This document shows positions 29,501 to 37,049 of a stretch of DNA of 50,000 bases, one piece after another. The translations under genes were made by a program, and so were the position numbers. This stretch comes from Owenia fusiformis. Taxonomy: Eukaryota > Annelida > Polychaeta > Sabellida > Oweniidae. Each line of letters starts with the position of its first letter. Within the stretch, counting starts at the first letter, position 1. The stretch is from the NCBI GenBank assembly GCA_903813345.2, contig CAIIXF020000814.1:1-50000 (forward strand). The letters run 5' to 3'. The notes below the pieces were generated by a model, which saw only the letters and a list, made by a program, of their open reading frames with translations, did no database searches and was not told the origin of the DNA.

Positions 29501-32500
29501 CCAAAAAATTTTGCAACCTTTTTAGAAGGCAAAAAAAGTAACATAACATTATGGTATTGACATGAAATTTTTTTTACAGAAACTTAAGGATAGGCATATT
29601 TTACCATTAAAATACTTAAGCTTATACTGACTTCAAATTTTTTGTCAGATGTTAATATTACTGGTAAATTGTTCATGTGTCCGAGATTTACCGATTTTCC
29701 TAGAAAATGTGATTTTCTATAATTTTATTGGCCCACCCTGTATAACTGTGAGTGATATGAAATGAGATGTGCCTGAGGACGATGAAATCATTCTGCAATC
29801 TAACAGAGCCAATGTAGCATAAAAGTGGATAAAATCATACGAAATTGACATCAATGTTTTGTTAACGAGAATTTATGGACGGCACAATGAAGTTAATGGA
29901 CAGTAAACGAACACTTAACCCTTGCCATAACCCTCATTCTAAAAATCGATAAGCAATGTCGTAACTGGACAATGTACGCAAAGTATTCCAAAGTGTGTAC
30001 TCAGATTTTGATGAAAAATAAAATCTCAGTAGAGGTAAATATATTTGAAAATAGAAAAGAAATTGATCTAGCCGATCAGATATTATTCTAATGTCATCGA
30101 AGATTGGCATAATGGGCTAGTTACTTAGCTTGTATTCGCGAATGCAACTTTAGGCTACCGGCTAGCGGCTTGATTGAAAGTTGATGGCAAACTCATTTAA
30201 ATATGAATATTACCTGCCGTGTTTTCCGGTAGCTGCAAGCTATAGCGGCAAACCCAATCGCTGACCTAAATAACGGGTCAATCTGCGATCCGTTCGTTTA
30301 TTAAACCGAGCGGTTTTATCATAATTGACCGTTCATAGGCATAAAAAGCATGCGATCACTGTTCGTCAACTAACGGATTGGTCGTTAAATCAACTTCAAA
30401 ATTAATAGATTAATACGGTAGCTAACAGCTGAAAGTTGCATTCTCGAATACAAGCTTAGTTACGCTTCTAAAACATCAATATATTAATAGATGAATGTAC
30501 CAACACTTACCTTTGTGCTTTTTGACTGATCAAACGACCCACAGTCTGAACAAACGAGAATCTCGCATGACACACAAACATTTTGATCGTTTCTCCTGCC
30601 TTCTTCATCCTCCCGCAGCTCAGTGGTCTGACATATGGGGCACCTGTACGTCTCATTCGCATGTAGGGCCATATTAGCTTTTTCTAACGTTGCAAGTGTC
30701 TGCAGAGGGCTGTCGAAGTCATCGCCATAGTTTTCGTTAATCTCCCTGTAAAAATGGATTCATGTAAATGAGAGGTATATTTACTAGATGAGAAAATGAG
30801 AGACATGTAGTTGTTTTTCATATCTGAATTGAAAATATTAAATTTATTTCTAGTAATTCAAACACACTCGACTGCACTGCCTTAATACATATATTATATG
30901 TCCGTTTGCTTTTGGTAGTTGCTAGCTTGCTTGATTGGGCTATCTCGTGCTGCAGTTAAATATTCTTCTACATTAAAGGACTCATCGTATCCCGAAGGAG
31001 ATATTAATCATAACCCTTCTAGACTGCACGATTTCAAATCCCTGAGATGTTTTTTAATGAATTGTTTATGTTGTTATGACCCATTCGGATACTCATAGCA
31101 TCTTTCTGTTTCACCTGACACATCTCAGGGCTGAAAAGAAATGATCGAGATGTCATCGTTTATCATGATGGTGATGACCATGCAAAATCAAAATCATAGA
31201 TATTTAGTAGCTTAGTTTAATATATTCTCAGCAACCTTTTCTCTTAGCAGCTGCAATGAAAAAGCACCGATGCGTCACTACCGGTGATGTTTATATTACG
31301 AAAATGGCCGAAGCTTCTAGGAACCAATCAAATTCCTTGCAGGGTGAGGATAAGATCTTCGGCCATATTCGATTGCAGTAAAAGCATGTTCGGCCATCTT
31401 CGGTATCACGAAGATGGCCGAAGATGTTTCAAGAAACCAATTCAATTCCTTGCAAGATTAGGGTCCAATCAAGTTAGTAATTTTATAAGGGAGCGTGCAA
31501 ACAGACTTATGACAAAAATTAAGTTGATAATGTTCTGGATATACCCCCTTTCTTGATTGATGAAAAAATTGATTTGCATTTGTAAATTATGAAATGTGAA
31601 CACTCGGGATTACATCATATAACATTTCCCGCGGGTGAGTTCTACATTTATTCAAATATCCTGTATTTTGTTAAAAATCCATTAACACCAAGCAAACGAA
31701 AGAAAACCTTTAACCCCTCGCCCCCTAACAATTACTGTTTATTATCGTCAATCAATAAATTGATGTTTTCTATCATCGATTCACAAAACTTCTTAAATCG
31801 ATGGCGTAGCCGAGAGGCAGCAAATGGTAAAATTATGAAAACAAAATTTTCAAAAATATGTTAATCTCAAATGGGATCTGAATAAAATTGGAATACTTGA
31901 TCAATTATCAAGTATTAATCAAAGATTGGTGATGTAGAAATAGCCAAATTAGAACTGATATTGACTCCCTGTCAAATTTCGTAATCATTATCAAATAACC
32001 TAGAGAGAAACGAGTTGAAGAACTCTTGGAAAATAGCCATGTTATGATGACTGAACGGAAGAAAAGATTGTAACATATTTTAAAAGGTTGCCCTTAACAC
32101 GTCTTAATCCGATCTATACCCCTATACCCTTTATCGACCGAGCTTTGTCTATTAACTGTAAAACGGAACATAATGTAAAACCTATCGGATCCGAACGCCA
32201 CTAGTGCAACCGGACAAAGTGTTCAAGTTGGCAGGTGTTCACATTTCAAGTTTTTTTACCATAGAATTTTACGGCAGACAAAACATGAGACCGAAAAGGT
32301 GTACGCATTGAGAGGTGTTCATAATTAGAGAAGTGTTGATCTCAATAGACCTAAACAGCCATCCGATCTTATCGCCATTGGCTCCTGGTCGTAAAACCAG
32401 CTGTGATCGGCAGAACTCAGTCGTTGAAAGTCCCTTTTAGAATTGCTAAGTAAAACAATGTCGACTGATTTTTATAATAAATTTGAGCTTAGTGTGTACA

Positions 32501-35500
32501 AAATCAATGAATCAACAAAAAAAAACCGTTGATATTTGAAAGCCCTCTTACAAATCTTACGAATGGTGGTAACCATGGTGATCGACATTAAAGGAAATGA
32601 CCGCAGACATATAAGTCAAGTGTGGAATTGAATAAATCTAATTATGACATTAGTTTGGAGTTAATTGAATCGGCTTTGATCCTTGTTAGCTACAGACTTT
32701 ATTTATTTGTAACTGGCGATGACAACAACCAACTACCATCCTCAATTAAACGAACTGGTGGAGGCGTGAAACATCAGGACAATACTGTTTCCATTTTCAT
32801 TGCAATCGGACTGATTGGGAGTCGAGTGAACGAAGATGCTCTGTTTTTGTATAACTCTGTTGTTTGAGACCATGAACAAAAAAGGTCATTTAATTTCAAG
32901 GTACGCGCTGTCGTTCGTTTTTTCCTATACTATACCTTCTTGTTTGGTTTATAAGAAATTCTTATTTACTTTCTTGGCAAACTAGATCAGAGACAGGATA
33001 CTATAATAACGAATAAAGTACTATTTATACCAGTCTGTTTTATTTGTTAAAGTAATTTACAAAAGCTAACAAAAAATTATATATCCGATGGAAAACGTTA
33101 TCATTTCCTGAGCGCAAGTTTTGTAAACGTCATAATTTCGTGAGTGTAACTGTCAAGAAAATGATGCTGAATAATTTTCAATTCAATTGTAATGGTGAAT
33201 TGCTTCCTCTGCTAAAAGAAACTAACCCACAAGACCTAGCAATGAACATGCAAGGGTATTGATCCTTTTCCTGTTTTCCAATTTCCCATTCTATAATCGT
33301 GAATATATGAAAGCAATTTTCAGAGAAAATGAACCTGCTCGCGTACCCTTTTCTTCGAGTGTTCTCTAAATGATTAATCGAGTGTTTTCGCCTTTGGGTT
33401 CCTCCAATTAAAACACACATTTAACGATCTCTTAATTCAGGATGTCCTGTTAGATAAGATAAAGATTTAGGACCATAGGGTCCGATTTCTTCGGAATTTA
33501 ACGACAGCTTCAATGAACGTTTCCGTAAGAGAGCCATTCCAATGAATGTTGATGAATTATAAGCCTTGATAAAGCTCAGACCCTTAATCTATTGTAGAAG
33601 CTATTATTTGCCATAGTACAGTAGGCTATATCAATGCGTTGTGCATTCAAGGACGTTGCAGAGCTAGAAGTCATTCTTTATTTTTCCTAGAACGACTTCA
33701 CAGTGTCGTATTAGACAGTTCTACGCTATCACCTACAACCGTACCCGCTGCATGACGAAAGACATGAAACAACTAGAATGCTGAATATGATTAAATGCCC
33801 ATTTTCGTTTCGAATTCCAATCTGCAAAACAAAAACTCGACTGAGCTGAACAGTCATTCAAGGCGAGATTATTCTTTTGTCAAATTAAAACTTGCAGCTT
33901 GATCACAGTTGATCATTCATTGACATGTTTTGGAATGTTTCTCATATAGGAGATATTTTTAGATTGTCATCAAAGGCAGAGCACAACTCACATCTCATTT
34001 AATATAAAATTGCTTTGTTTCTGTAACTTACTTCCCACTTCCCAGTAGCCCTATATAACATCATTAACCAAGAGTCAAATCGATTATATCGAGCCATGGT
34101 CATATGGCATATAATTAAGCAGTCGTTGATAATGTGGTAAGACTATCAGATACTTGGTAATGGAAGCAGAATCTGCCAATCTCCTAACATTTCTTTTCAG
34201 ATCAATCGAACCTCAATCCTTCTCTCAAGAGTGAGTTTTTGTAAGCCGGTGTAAAAGGGTAGGAGGTCCTCTCAAATTATGGTCCTACTCTCCATTGATT
34301 TATATGGTGACCTAAATACAACTCGTTCCCTCATTATCTTATACACAATCAGGGCCAGTAAGGGCCGTTAAGAAAGGTGACCATAATCCCTGGGGGACCA
34401 TCATTTCTTTCACACCGGTATACAACGAACGAACTGCTTTTGGAGATTTTTGAGAATCTACGAAACATCATATTATATGATTTTTGGGGCCAAGTTGAAG
34501 AGCCCAATTATCCTTATTTTCTGAATGGGTGCTTCTATACTATATCCGTTTAGTTTTAATAGCCCCCGCTCCCTCCCCACTCGCACTCACCCTTTACTCG
34601 CCATCGCCAAGTTAAAGAGGATTAAATATCTTCTAAATGATCAATTTTTAATATGTAATAATTTCTCTTCTTTCCCTCTGGCCGATACAACACTTCGCAA
34701 CGATTTCAGAGATTGTCAAATCTAGTCAACTAACGTGTGTTCTATAAGTACTGACGTCAGCAGACATAAAATTCTTATTAAAATCGAATATATCAGTCAA
34801 CAAAACAATAGAAGGTTTCCTTGAAAAGGCGGTTTAAGATTGCATGATATTCTGGTATTGACAGGACTTAATTAACTAGTATTGAAATTGCACATTCGAA
34901 ATAGAGAATACTCAGGTTCCAAATTAACAGATTAATCAACCTTAGAAAATTGAATATTATACAGATGTGCGAGGATGTACTTTTTTGTAAATGAGGGGAA
35001 GTGTTCCGAACTAATATAATAGAGGTTTATTGGATTCAGTTGAAGGATATCTCAGCGACTAATATGATCTGTGCATAATTATCTACTCCGCGAAGCTTGT
35101 TTAGATGTGAAGCCTTACCACTGTATAGCATTGTGAATAATTGATTTTTGGTCCATGGGGTGCATTAATAACTGTGTATTGTGTTCAGACAGTGTATGCA
35201 TGGAGTTCTACCCCATGAGAAAATGTACATTGATCGGACGTTCCCGTATGACGAGAGCGTTGATTATGACAAAGTGTTCGTTGAAACAAATACACATTAA
35301 TTGCTACGATTAGGCATCTAATTTCCTCCTAGCTCATACGTTATCACTTTGCGGTGTGACCAAAGCAAATCGTTGCAAAGTGTATTTAATTTTAGACTAA
35401 ATTTAGGCCTTATGTCTCCATATCCACGTTCTGCCGCTTCCAACTCCATAATACTTACCCAACCAAACAACCCAGAGGATCTACTAACCAAACAACCATC

Positions 35501-37049
35501 TGGTGTGTCTAAACCAAACAGCCCAACGATACCACCTAACCCAACAACCTCACGGTGGTACCCAACCAGACAACCTAACAATACAAAATAATCCAACTAC
35601 ACCTCATTGGAATACTCAACTAAACAACGCAACACAGTACTAATAAACCGAACAACCCCATGATGTTATCCAACTAAACAACCCAATGACACTATTTTAC
35701 AAAACAACCCCGTTGTGGTACTCAACTAAACTTTACTAACTACTGTAGTGATCAAAACAACCTCTTGGTGCTACCCAACGAAACCCTACAACGGTACCAG
35801 CTAACCTAATGACCACATGGCACTATCCAGTATCCAACCAAACTACCCACAGGTACTCGCCAACCAAACAACCCCATGGTGCTATCCAACCAAACAACTC
35901 CACGGTACTGGCTAACCAAACAACTCCATGGTGCTATCCAACCAAACAACCCAACGGTACTAGCTAACCAAACAACCCTATGGTGCTATCCAACCACAAA
36001 CAACCCAACGGTACAAGATAACCAAACAACCCAATGGTGCTTTCAAACCAAACAACCCGACAGTACTAGCTAACCAAACAACTCCATGGTGCTATCCAAT
36101 CAAACAACCCAATGGTACTAGCTAACCAAACAACCCCATGGTGCTATTCCACCAAACTACCCAACGGTACTAGCTAACCAAACTACCCCATAATGCAATC
36201 CAAACGATACTACTGAGTATCTCGTGTTGGATCTTTGAGATGCTATAAGATGTTGAACCATCAATGATAGAATCAACATATAGCATCATTTTCTAAATAG
36301 AGTGGGGGACACTTTGACATGAGATGATTCATACATATTCATTATTCAGAGTGAATCGGCTTTTAGATCAACATTCACAAGAAGAGTATTGGATAAAATA
36401 TTGGCACTGTGCTCTGAAAGAGTTTGTAAGATCGTTGGAATTTGAAGATAATCCATCAGAGGCCATTGATCGCAATTGATTATGTGACAAATTATTCTCT
36501 CATAGATTCTCCCACAATATGCCTTTGCTCTTGATTGCGATGATAGAATTTACTTCACGTTTATGTAACTATGACTGATAAAAGAGAAAGATTCACGAAT
36601 GATAATTCTTTGTTAACCATTTTGTATATGTGACCTTTATGGCTTTCGTTGTCTGTGGCATTTAAGGGTGTCTGATGTATGACCTACCTTACTCTTTGCT
36701 CCTCCAGTTCTTGCATTTCTCTGGCCCTTGCTATTACGGCAGCGATCTGAGACTTCTCGTCTTCACTTAGATGACTCATATCGGGGTCAGGTGCCCCTAT
36801 GCCCACAAATCCTATCGATGAACCAGCAGATGAGCGCCGAGAACCCATGGAATACTGACTTATAGAGCGGTGTTCAGAAGGATGTTCCGATGCGGGTGTT
36901 CTATCCCCTCCTCCAACACTTCCTGCAAAACTGGAGCCAGGCCCAGGTCGTTCGCTGAAGCTTCCAGCAGTTGGGTATCCCGTTCCTGACCCCGCACCAG
37001 ACATACCCTCACCGCCTCCTTCCATTCCGTGACTTTCTTCGTTACCCAT
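2505..37049 (-). CDS. pclo: Piccolo/Bassoon-like presynaptic active-zone scaffold (17-exon model, C-terminus off window)
   Basis: The family organises the presynaptic cytomatrix, where it tethers vesicles and binds RIM, ELKS/CAST, RIM-BP and actin regulators. The model joins 36688-37049, 30511-30745, 24318-24449, 22220-22454, 17155-21860, 13897-16081, 13021-13151, 10592-10676, 10226-10354, 9835-9943, 9233-9342, 6645-6988, 4334-4375, 3962-4092, 3468-3652, 3018-3277 and 2505-2565. All junctions are GT-AG and all phases agree, giving about 3,147 codons without a stop. Order: MGNE N-terminus, one C4-C4 zinc finger (residues 156-208), coiled coil (about 322-1180), Ser/Pro-rich region, a second large exon, PDZ (about 2677-2769), DPKELAA linker, C2A (about 2933-3060). 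The MGNE start, finger, PDZ flanks and C2A together point to Piccolo/Bassoon rather than RIM. Vertebrate Piccolo and Bassoon have two such fingers; only one is seen here. The start has a good Kozak context (A at -3, G at +4). A C2B exon was not found and may lie left of base 1. Confidence 0.93.
3018..3277 (-). CDS. pclo: Piccolo exon 16: end of C2A and basic Ser-rich tail
   Basis: Residues 3041-3127. Acceptor TTCTTACAG. DKKVLDNKPKWYKLSDQ completes C2A (Piccolo: LDNTPRWYPLKEQ). A Ser/Asn/Lys/Arg-rich linker follows, ending TLDTPSP. Donor TCCA|GTGAGT, phase 0. Confidence 0.92.
3468..3652 (-). CDS. pclo: Piccolo exon 15: C2A domain, second half
   Basis: Residues 2979-3041. Acceptor TATTTTAG. 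It codes NDHKRRTKVI, then LEPDWQQTMVF and SLEFSVWDHDKLSANDFMG. The loop-3 acidic set (WDHD, AND) is intact, so calcium binding is expected. There is no room for the 9-residue insertion found in one vertebrate Piccolo C2A splice form. Donor AAAAG|GTAATC, phase 1. Confidence 0.95.
3962..4092 (-). CDS. pclo: Piccolo exon 14: C2A domain, first half
   Basis: Residues 2936-2979. Acceptor CATTTCAG. LQLSYDDYDNSLNVHVIRAR, then NLPPKDANGLADPYVKVYLL and PGR. The two Asp of calcium loop 1 (KD, ADPY) are present. Donor GAAA|GTACGT, phase 2. Confidence 0.95.
4334..4375 (-). CDS. pclo: Piccolo exon 13: 42-base micro-exon leading into C2A
   Basis: Residues 2922-2935, TIVPETKKDVGEIQ. It ends in the GEIQ that opens C2A in Piccolo. 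Acceptor ATTGTAG (a second AG seven bases later would break the phase), donor TTCAG|GTATAT, phase 0 both sides. Being 14 codons in phase 0, it can be skipped without a frameshift. Confidence 0.83.
4376..6644. other. Piccolo intron 12, no further feature seen
   Basis: AT-rich, 2.3 kb, between the linker exon and the micro-exon. Open stretches are short and have no recognisable domain or matching splice phases. Confidence 0.6.
6645..6988 (-). CDS. pclo: Piccolo exon 12: DPKELAA linker, Ser/Thr/Pro-rich
   Basis: Residues 2807-2921. Acceptor ACTGTAG. It begins DKYLDSTNGVDPKELAAHLV; Piccolo has DPKQLAAELQ at the same position between PDZ and C2A. The rest is a Ser/Thr/Pro-rich spacer ending NVLK. 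Donor AAAG|GTAAGC, phase 0. Confidence 0.92.
6989..9232. other. Piccolo intron 11
   Basis: 2.2 kb. Contains a small foldback at 8612-8720; otherwise nothing recognised. Confidence 0.6.
8612..8720. mobile_element. Small diverged MITE, Tc1/mariner-like end
   Basis: GACCAAAAACAATACCCA (8619-8636) pairs with TGGGTATTGTTTTTGGCC (8695-8712). The right end, TTGGCCCACCCTATA, matches the right end of the element at 29492-29740 (TTGGCCCACCCTGTA), so the two belong to one family. Confidence 0.55.
9233..9342 (-). CDS. pclo: Piccolo exon 11: linker
   Basis: Residues 2770-2807. Acceptor TTTTGTAG in phase with exon 10 (Arg-Pro-Gly-Ala). It is Ser/Asp-rich (SDSIHSSYDNLDNPDYAWDD). Donor TACG|GTAAGT, phase 1. 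Confidence 0.87.
9835..9943 (-). CDS. pclo: Piccolo exon 10: PDZ domain, second part
   Basis: Residues 2734-2770. Acceptor TATTTCAG. DQILEWNGIYLTNLTYEEVQ is very close to Piccolo's VLEWNGIPLTSKTYEEVQ. The domain closes with VEIVVRP. Donor AGACC|GTGAGT, phase 2. Confidence 0.94.
10226..10354 (-). CDS. pclo: Piccolo exon 9: PDZ domain, first part
   Basis: Residues 2691-2734. Acceptor ATGTTTAG. It codes GNGCGMKIVGGKAL, with GCGM in the place of the carboxylate-binding GLGF loop, then GAYVAAIYPGGIADQ and ELHEG. Donor GAAG|GTATAC, phase 1, splits Gly-Asp of the next PDZ strand. Confidence 0.93.
10592..10676 (-). CDS. pclo: Piccolo exon 8: PDZ N-flank
   Basis: Residues 2663-2691, ALSPKPIRYDFPTKRILL then TKDPKDKSVR. 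This segment before the PDZ is strongly conserved in Piccolo (SPKPIRYDFPTKRILLT as I recall it). Acceptor CTCCAG, phase 0; donor AGAG|GTAGGT, phase 1. Confidence 0.93.
11546..12581. mobile_element. 1.04 kb inverted-repeat element with 5 bp target duplication
   Basis: Ends are CACACCCGGTGATCGTGAA and, inverted, TTCACGATCACCGGGTGTG. It is flanked by ACTAC on both sides (11541-11545 and 12582-12586). The two arms are alignable for about 400-500 bases each (for example around 11790-11930 and 12195-12320) but have diverged by substitutions and indels. Long G or C runs (GGGACGGAGGGGGG and its complement) mark the outer and inner ends of the arms. No transposase is seen. It lies in Piccolo intron 7. 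Confidence 0.85.
13021..13151 (-). CDS. pclo: Piccolo exon 7: linker before PDZ
   Basis: Residues 2619-2662. Acceptor TTACTTAG joins phase 1 to give ...YIDGEMLQQISMPRTPSD. It ends GILKQLEKKQQ with donor CAGCAG|GTACGT, phase 0. No domain is recognised; the phase match on both sides supports it. Confidence 0.85.
13897..16081 (-). CDS. pclo: Piccolo exon 6: SH3-type proline motifs, coiled coils, Tyr-x-Asn cluster
   Basis: Residues 1891-2619. Acceptor TTACTTTTCAG|GAA keeps phase 0. Near its start is RKLPPLPPD, which fits the R-x-L-P-x-x-P consensus bound by RIM-binding-protein SH3 domains; APPRPPR and APPLPPR are further SH3-type motifs. Coiled-coil segments lie at about 2027-2090 and 2267-2307. 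From 14546 down to 14224 the exon codes DYVNMN, NYVNIN, DYTN, NYVNIN, DYVNLH, DYVNIN and IYENVN, with TPYDN earlier: a set of Y-x-N motifs. It ends METYIDG, donor GGAG|GTAAAT, phase 1. Confidence 0.9.
16159..16990. mobile_element. 0.83 kb inverted-repeat element with 5 bp target duplication
   Basis: Ends are CACAGGCTGGTATCGAAA and, inverted, TTTCGATACCAGCCTGTG, flanked by TTCAT (16154-16158 and 16991-16995). A second inverted pair, around GTCC[A/G]CTGTGACGGAGCA, sits near the centre (16543-16610). Arms carry TTTGTCCGCTGTGAC near each tip. Its CACA..TGTG termini and 5 bp duplication resemble the 11546-12581 element, suggesting one superfamily. Located in Piccolo intron 5. Confidence 0.85.
17155..21860 (-). 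CDS. pclo: Piccolo exon 5: giant coiled-coil and Ser/Pro-rich exon
   Basis: Residues 322-1890 in one 4,706-base exon, continuously open. About 322-1180 are almost wholly Glu, Lys, Gln and Arg with heptad-like Leu, a predicted long coiled coil. Its last part contains a 6/12-residue repeat of the KELQKQ/QELQRQ type (DNA 19415-19720). The rest is disordered: Ser-Pro and Pro-rich (TPPRSPRMRF, PPRSPKTK), with repeated '(L/D)SPI(T)DLSPILDVSP' style segments and acidic patches. The acceptor is TTTTCAG and the donor is AAAAG|GTAGGT in phase 0. Invertebrate Piccolo-like proteins often differ greatly in this middle section; function is inferred as scaffold and spacer. Confidence 0.92.
19415..19720 (-). 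repeat. Coding minisatellite, 18/36 bp unit
   Basis: Within Piccolo exon 5, alternating KELQRQ and QELQKQ units repeat for about 100 residues. DNA units (plus strand TTGTAACTCTTTTTG..., TTGTAACTCTTGCTG...) are nearly identical, so the repeat expanded recently while keeping frame. Confidence 0.85.
22220..22454 (-). CDS. pclo: Piccolo exon 4: charged linker
   Basis: Residues 244-322. Acceptor ATTCCAG|AGT keeps phase 0 from exon 3. It codes a Lys/Ser-rich start (SPKKSSKRGSK), then an acidic, Tyr-containing stretch (LEDRYYEYDEEEETRQRQ) leading into the coiled coil. No domain is recognised. Donor GCGG|GTATGT, phase 1. Confidence 0.88.
22455..24317. other. Piccolo intron 3
   Basis: The half nearest exon 3 is a 41 bp minisatellite (23430-24292). 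The rest (22455-23430) is AT-rich with nothing recognised. Confidence 0.7.
23430..24292. repeat. Minisatellite, 41 bp unit, about 20 copies
   Basis: Unit on the plus strand: AACTGAAACAAACCACATTG then ATCGTAGACCAACAGGCACTT, repeating every 41 bases (for example CCACATTGA recurs at that interval). Copies at the left edge are more diverged. Read in the transcript direction each unit contains TGGTTTGTTTCAG, a good 3' splice-site-like sequence. Confidence 0.92.
24318..24449 (-). CDS. pclo: Piccolo exon 3: last Cys pair of the zinc finger
   Basis: Residues 200-243. Acceptor TTTTTAG, in phase 0 with exon 2. It begins LQEWLCHRCRKERYLKTE; Piccolo/Bassoon fingers close with the very similar (K/Q)EWLCLNCQ. 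This supplies Cys-205 and Cys-208. The remainder is charged. Donor GGT|GTAAGT, phase 0. A 41 bp minisatellite starts about 25 bases into the following intron. Confidence 0.93.
25173..25689. mobile_element. Inverted-repeat element, about 0.5 kb
   Basis: CGGAACACCCTGACAAC at the left pairs with GTTGTCAGGGTGTTACGG at the right. Complementarity continues through CAGATACCGTTGTC and AATGGCGG (25199-25217 against 25639-25668). No target duplication could be defined and no protein is coded. Confidence 0.7.
26078..26246. repeat. Irregular direct repeats of CACCATTGAAAATC
   Basis: Six or seven copies of (T)CACCATTGAAAATC, some with one change, spaced irregularly about 25-40 bases apart by AT-rich spacers. 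Confidence 0.75.
27992..28040 (+). repeat. 49 bp sequence, copy 1 of a perfect inverted pair
   Basis: Begins CAGGAGCCAATGGCGATAAG and ends GGTCTATTGAGAT. The exact reverse complement is at 32339-32387, on the other side of Piccolo exon 2. Confidence 0.9.
28907..28930. repeat. Poly-C followed by CA dinucleotide run
   Basis: Thirteen C followed by A(CA)5 by direct reading. Confidence 0.9.
29492..29740. mobile_element. 249 bp MITE flanked by TA, Tc1/mariner-like
   Basis: Termini CAGGGTGGGCCAA and TTGGCCCACCCTG are perfect inverted repeats, and TA flanks both ends (29490-29491, 29741-29742). The interior is AT-rich and non-coding. Confidence 0.8.
30127..30456. mobile_element. About 330 bp MITE beside the zinc-finger exon
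   Basis: AGCTTGTATTCGCGAATGCA at the left pairs with TGCATTCTCGAATACAAGCT at the right. TAGTTAC occurs just outside each end (30118-30124 and 30457-30463), a candidate 7-8 bp target duplication of the hAT type. The right end is about 55 bases from the donor of Piccolo exon 2. Confidence 0.7.
30511..30745 (-). CDS. pclo: Piccolo exon 2: first three Cys pairs of the zinc finger
   Basis: Residues 121-199. The acceptor TTTTTACAG|G completes an Arg codon with exon 1. CPIC (156-159), CVSC (178-181) and CSDC (186-189) supply six of eight zinc ligands. The TTEL after the first pair and the C-x2-C..C-x2-C spacing are as in Piccolo/Bassoon fingers. Donor AAAG|GTAAGT, phase 0. The exon lies about 50 bases from an inverted-repeat element (30127-30456). 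Confidence 0.93.
31296..31460. repeat. Local direct repeat with internal hairpin
   Basis: A segment with ATGGCCGAAG ... GAAACCAAT(C/T)AATTCCTTGCA occurs twice, about 115 bases apart. Between them TTCGGCCATCTTCG and CGAAGATGGCCGAA form a perfect 14-base-stem hairpin around GTATCA (31391-31424). Confidence 0.75.
32339..32387 (-). repeat. 49 bp sequence, copy 2 of a perfect inverted pair
   Basis: Exact reverse complement of 27992-28040. It starts ATCTCAATAGACC and ends CCATTGGCTCCTG. Flanking bases do not continue the match. Confidence 0.9.
34241..34423. mobile_element. Short inverted-repeat element
   Basis: GTAAGCCGGTGTAAAA at the left pairs with TTTCACACCGGTATAC at the right. Inner ATTATGGTC and GACCATAAT also pair. 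About 180 bases, non-coding. Confidence 0.6.
35448..36190. repeat. Minisatellite, 52 bp unit
   Basis: In the regular part (about 35850-36190) GGTACTAGCTAACCAAACAA and GGTGCTATCCAACCAAACAA alternate, so the 52-base period is made of two related 26-base halves. Copies to the left are increasingly degenerate. Confidence 0.88.
36688..37049 (-). CDS. pclo: Piccolo exon 1: MGNE N-terminus
   Basis: Residues 1-121. The protein starts MGNEES, as vertebrate Piccolo and Bassoon do (MGNE); Gly-2 with Ser-6 fits an N-myristoylation site. A Gly/Ser-rich low-complexity stretch follows, then DMSHLSEDEKSQIAAVIARA, which matches the 'LSEEERRQIAAVMSRAQ' type helix of Piccolo and RIM proteins. The donor is AAG|GTAGGT and leaves phase 2. 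Confidence 0.93.

Larger units (their letters stand above)
24450..30510. other. Piccolo intron 2
   Basis: 6.1 kb. Holds the elements at 25173-25689, 26078-26246, 27992-28040, 28907-28930, 29492-29740 and 30127-30456. Between them no exon or RNA gene is recognised. Confidence 0.65.
30746..36687. other. Piccolo intron 1
   Basis: 5.9 kb. Contains repeats at 31296-31460, 32339-32387, 34241-34423 and 35448-36190. Stretches between them (for example 32400-34240) are AT-rich with no exon recognised. Confidence 0.65.

Noticed and set aside
27992-32387. A 4.4 kb transposon with 49 bp terminal inverted repeats
   Set aside because: The interval contains Piccolo exon 2 and several unrelated elements, and has no target duplication or transposase. 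Two separate copies of a repeat are more likely.
3018-37049. Calling the gene RIM rather than Piccolo
   Set aside because: The MGNE start, the finger ending QEWLCHRC, the PIRYDFPTKRILL segment before the PDZ and DPKELAA after it match Piccolo/Bassoon better than RIM.
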